Source: SIG437 sp045648985
Lineage (GTDB): Bacteria > Bacillota > Clostridia > UBA1381 > UBA9506
Assembly (NCBI GenBank): GCA_045648985.1
Contig: JAZROZ010000021.1
Coordinates: 1-33,855 of the forward strand
Direction of reading: 5' to 3'
Length of the DNA stretch: 33,855 nt
Positions 32,375 to 33,855 of the stretch are shown piece by piece. The notes under the pieces were generated by a model, which saw only the letters and a list, made by a program, of their open reading frames with translations, made no database searches and had not been told where the DNA came from. A program made the position numbers and the translations under genes. Numbering within the stretch: the stretch's first letter is position 1; each line of letters starts with the position of its first letter.

Positions 32375-33574
32375 ATGAGTAAAAAAGCAGTAATGTATGG
32401 CGGCGGCAACATTGGTCGCGGATTTATAGGTCAGCTCCTTTACCAGTCAGGATATGATGTAGGCTTTGTTGATGTTAACAAAGATTTGCTGAACAGTTTA
32501 AATAGCGCTAAGGAATATCCCGTAAGAATTTTAAAAGGTGACGACTATTCTGAAGTGATGGTTAAAAACATATCAGGAATTGACGGAAACGACATTGATA
32601 CAGTTTCTGATGCAATAAGTAAAGCAGATATCTGTGCAACAGCTGTAGGTGTAAATGTTTTAAAATTTGTTGCAAAACCTTTTAAAGAGGGGATTGTAAA
32701 GAGATTTACGACAGGTTCAAAAAAACCTTTAAATATTATAATATGCGAAAACCTTATTGGCGCTGACGAATTTTTAAAAGGTTTGATTTTTGACCTTATG
32801 ACAGAAGAAGAACGTAAGTTCTTAGATAATGTCGGCTTTGTTGAAGCATCAATAGGAAGAATGGTTCCGATTCAGACTGATGAAATGAAAGACGGAAATC
32901 CACTTCGTGTATGCGTAGAAAGTTACGATATGCTTCCTGTTGACCTTGCAGCTTTTAAAGGCGAAGTTCCTGAAATCAAGAACCTGGTTCCATATACACC
33001 TTTTTCCTATTATATCGAACGTAAACTTTTCATACATAATATGGGACATGCATCAACTGCATATTTAGGTTCATATCTAGGACTCTCATATATCTGGGAA
33101 GCGATTAATGTTCCTGATGTTGAGCTTATAATAATGCGTGTTATGCAGGAATCTGCAATGGCTATGAGCAAAAAATACGGTGTAAGCTTTGACGAATTAA
33201 ATGCTCATATTGAAAATCTTATATACAGATTCTCAAACAGACAATTAGGCGATACTGCAGCTCGTGTCGGCGGAGATATCAAACGTAAGCTTTCTCCTAA
33301 CGACAGAATGATTGGTGCATATAAAATGTGTGCTGAGCAGGGAATAGATAATATTTATATTGCAGTAACTATTGCTGCTTCACTTCTTTTCACAAGAGAT
33401 GGCGAAGAAAAGATGTCACCTGAGCAAATTCTGTGCGAAATAAGCGGATTTGAAAAGGGCGGAGAAGACTATAATAAGATTATGAATATCTATTCTATGT
33501 TTGAAAAGAAACTTAGCCTGGCTGATATCTTAAAAGAAATTAAAAAAGCTTCAAACACAAAAAAGATAGTGTAA
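32375..33574 (+). CDS. mtlD-like: Mannitol-1-phosphate 5-dehydrogenase-like polyol dehydrogenase
   Basis: 399 residues from ATG 32375 (MSKKAVMYGGG); ATG 32366 is an alternative but has its ribosome site too close. Long-chain polyol dehydrogenase: NAD-binding GGGNIGRGFIG at the N-terminus, IICENLIGADEF, and the catalytic K-x4-N-x2-H motif (Lys217, Asn222, His225). Converts mannitol-1-phosphate or a related sugar phosphate/uronate to the keto form. Follows the kinase by 24 bases and is closed by a terminator. Confidence 0.88.
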   Translation: MSKKAVMYGGGNIGRGFIGQLLYQSGYDVGFVDVNKDLLNSLNSAKEYPVRILKGDDYSEVMVKNISGIDGNDIDTVSDAISKADICATAVGVNVLKFVAKPFKEGIVKRFTTGSKKPLNIIICENLIGADEFLKGLIFDLMTEEERKFLDNVGFVEASIGRMVPIQTDEMKDGNPLRVCVESYDMLPVDLAAFKGEVPEIKNLVPYTPFSYYIERKLFIHNMGHASTAYLGSYLGLSYIWEAINVPDVELIIMRVMQESAMAMSKKYGVSFDELNAHIENLIYRFSNRQLGDTAARVGGDIKRKLSPNDRMIGAYKMCAEQGIDNIYIAVTIAASLLFTRDGEEKMSPEQILCEISGFEKGGEDYNKIMNIYSMFEKKLSLADILKEIKKASNTKKIV

Positions 33575-33579
33575 TTATA

Positions 33580-33622
33580 ACTGCGGGGATATGGTGTGAT
33601 ACATTTTCCCGCAGTCTTTTTA
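33580..33622 (+). terminator. Terminator of the sugar operon
   Basis: 8-bp arms ACTGCGGG (33580-33587) and CCCGCAGT (33608-33615), 20-base loop, then CTTTTT. Confidence 0.8.
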
Positions 33623-33640
33623 TTTCTTTATAAATTTTAC

Positions 33641-33669
33641 TTGACAAATCATAAAGACTAATGTATAAT
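33641..33669 (+). promoter_or_regulatory. Promoter of the tRNA-Trp locus
   Basis: TTGACA (33641-33646), 17 bases, TATAAT (33664-33669): perfect sigma-A consensus, 18 bases before the first tRNA-like sequence. Confidence 0.92.
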
Positions 33670-33687
33670 ATATCCTGTTGAAAACAA

Positions 33688-33737
33688 AGGGGTATAGTTC
33701 AGCTGGTAGAGCAGCGGTCTCCAAAGCCGTGTCCCTA
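33688..33737 (+). pseudogene. tRNA-Trp(CCA) pseudogene, 5' two-thirds only
   Basis: Acceptor 5' strand, D arm and anticodon arm (loop CTCCAAA) closely match the intact tRNA at 33779. After about 33732 the T stem cannot pair, the 3' acceptor strand and CCA are missing. A degenerate copy, or a 5' fragment left by recombination or element loss. Confidence 0.85.
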
Positions 33738-33778
33738 TGTTCGTATGGTAACTCAATAAAACTTAATATTTGCTGTTT

Positions 33779-33854
33779 AGGGGTATAGCTCAGTTGGTAG
33801 AGCATCGGTCTCCAAAACCGAGTGCCGTGGGTTCAAGTCCTACTGCCCCTGCCA
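33779..33854 (+). tRNA. tRNA-Trp(CCA)
   Basis: 76 nt with encoded CCA. Acceptor AGGGGTA pairs with TGCCCCT (one G-U), anticodon loop CTCCAAA (CCA), T-stem GTGGG/CCTAC with loop TTCAAGT. Intact, probably transcribed by read-through from the promoter at 33641. Confidence 0.95.
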
Positions 33855-33855
33855 T

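Noticed and set aside
1..33855. CRISPR array
   Set aside because: No regularly spaced direct repeats were seen; the only repeated units are the DGR repeats, paralogous genes, short operator-like repeats and the tRNA-Trp copies.

Overview
The window is AT-rich, low-GC Gram-positive DNA of the Clostridia type. Signs of this are strong AGGAGG ribosome sites, several TTG/GTG starts, a siphovirus late module of Firmicutes type, three M42 aminopeptidases, an acyl-ACP thioesterase and PspC. No species can be named from the sequence.

Bases 1 to about 22,000 are the structural half of a siphovirus prophage, all on the + strand and cut off at the left edge. It opens with a diversity-generating retroelement (DGR, 231-2879). 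Two paralogous variable proteins of the DUF6273 / C-type-lectin-like kind (270-683 and 696-1229) each end in a variable repeat. An Avd-like accessory gene, a template repeat (1632-1695) and a reverse transcriptase (1800-2879) follow. Aligning the repeats by eye gives 9 and 10 substitutions at template adenines in the 64-base core, and one non-adenine difference that both copies share. The packaging and head genes come next: small and large terminase, portal, a minor capsid protein with a C-terminal ADP-ribosyltransferase domain, Gp20-type scaffold, major capsid and head-tail connectors. The tail genes are the tail tube, chaperone/Gp15 pair, 1317-residue tape measure, Dit, Gp37-like protein and holin. 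Between Gp15 and the tape measure sits an inserted unit: a consensus promoter, a highly structured RNA with a predicted 11-bp pseudoknot and its own terminator, a membrane protein, a second terminator and a zinc-ribbon protein. No integrase, endolysin or ordinary tail fibre is visible. A minus-strand XRE regulator lies between the holin and the chromosome.

From about 22,630 the DNA looks chromosomal. It starts with two minus-strand serine tRNAs, then PspC and the acyl-ACP thioesterase. Next is a minus-strand operon of three M42 aminopeptidases, divergent from a NagB-like aminosugar-phosphate isomerase/deaminase gene. An AraC regulator faces a sugar-catabolism cluster: a DUF4838 glycosidase-like gene that is a pseudogene (two nonsense codons and an internal deletion), a YhcH/YiaL-type protein, a PfkB-type sugar kinase and a MtlD-like polyol dehydrogenase. 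The window ends with a broken tRNA-Trp copy followed by an intact tRNA-Trp.

The points most worth following are the DGR and its placement beside the packaging genes, the capsid-linked ADP-ribosyltransferase with its unknown neighbour, and the pseudoknotted RNA in the tail operon.
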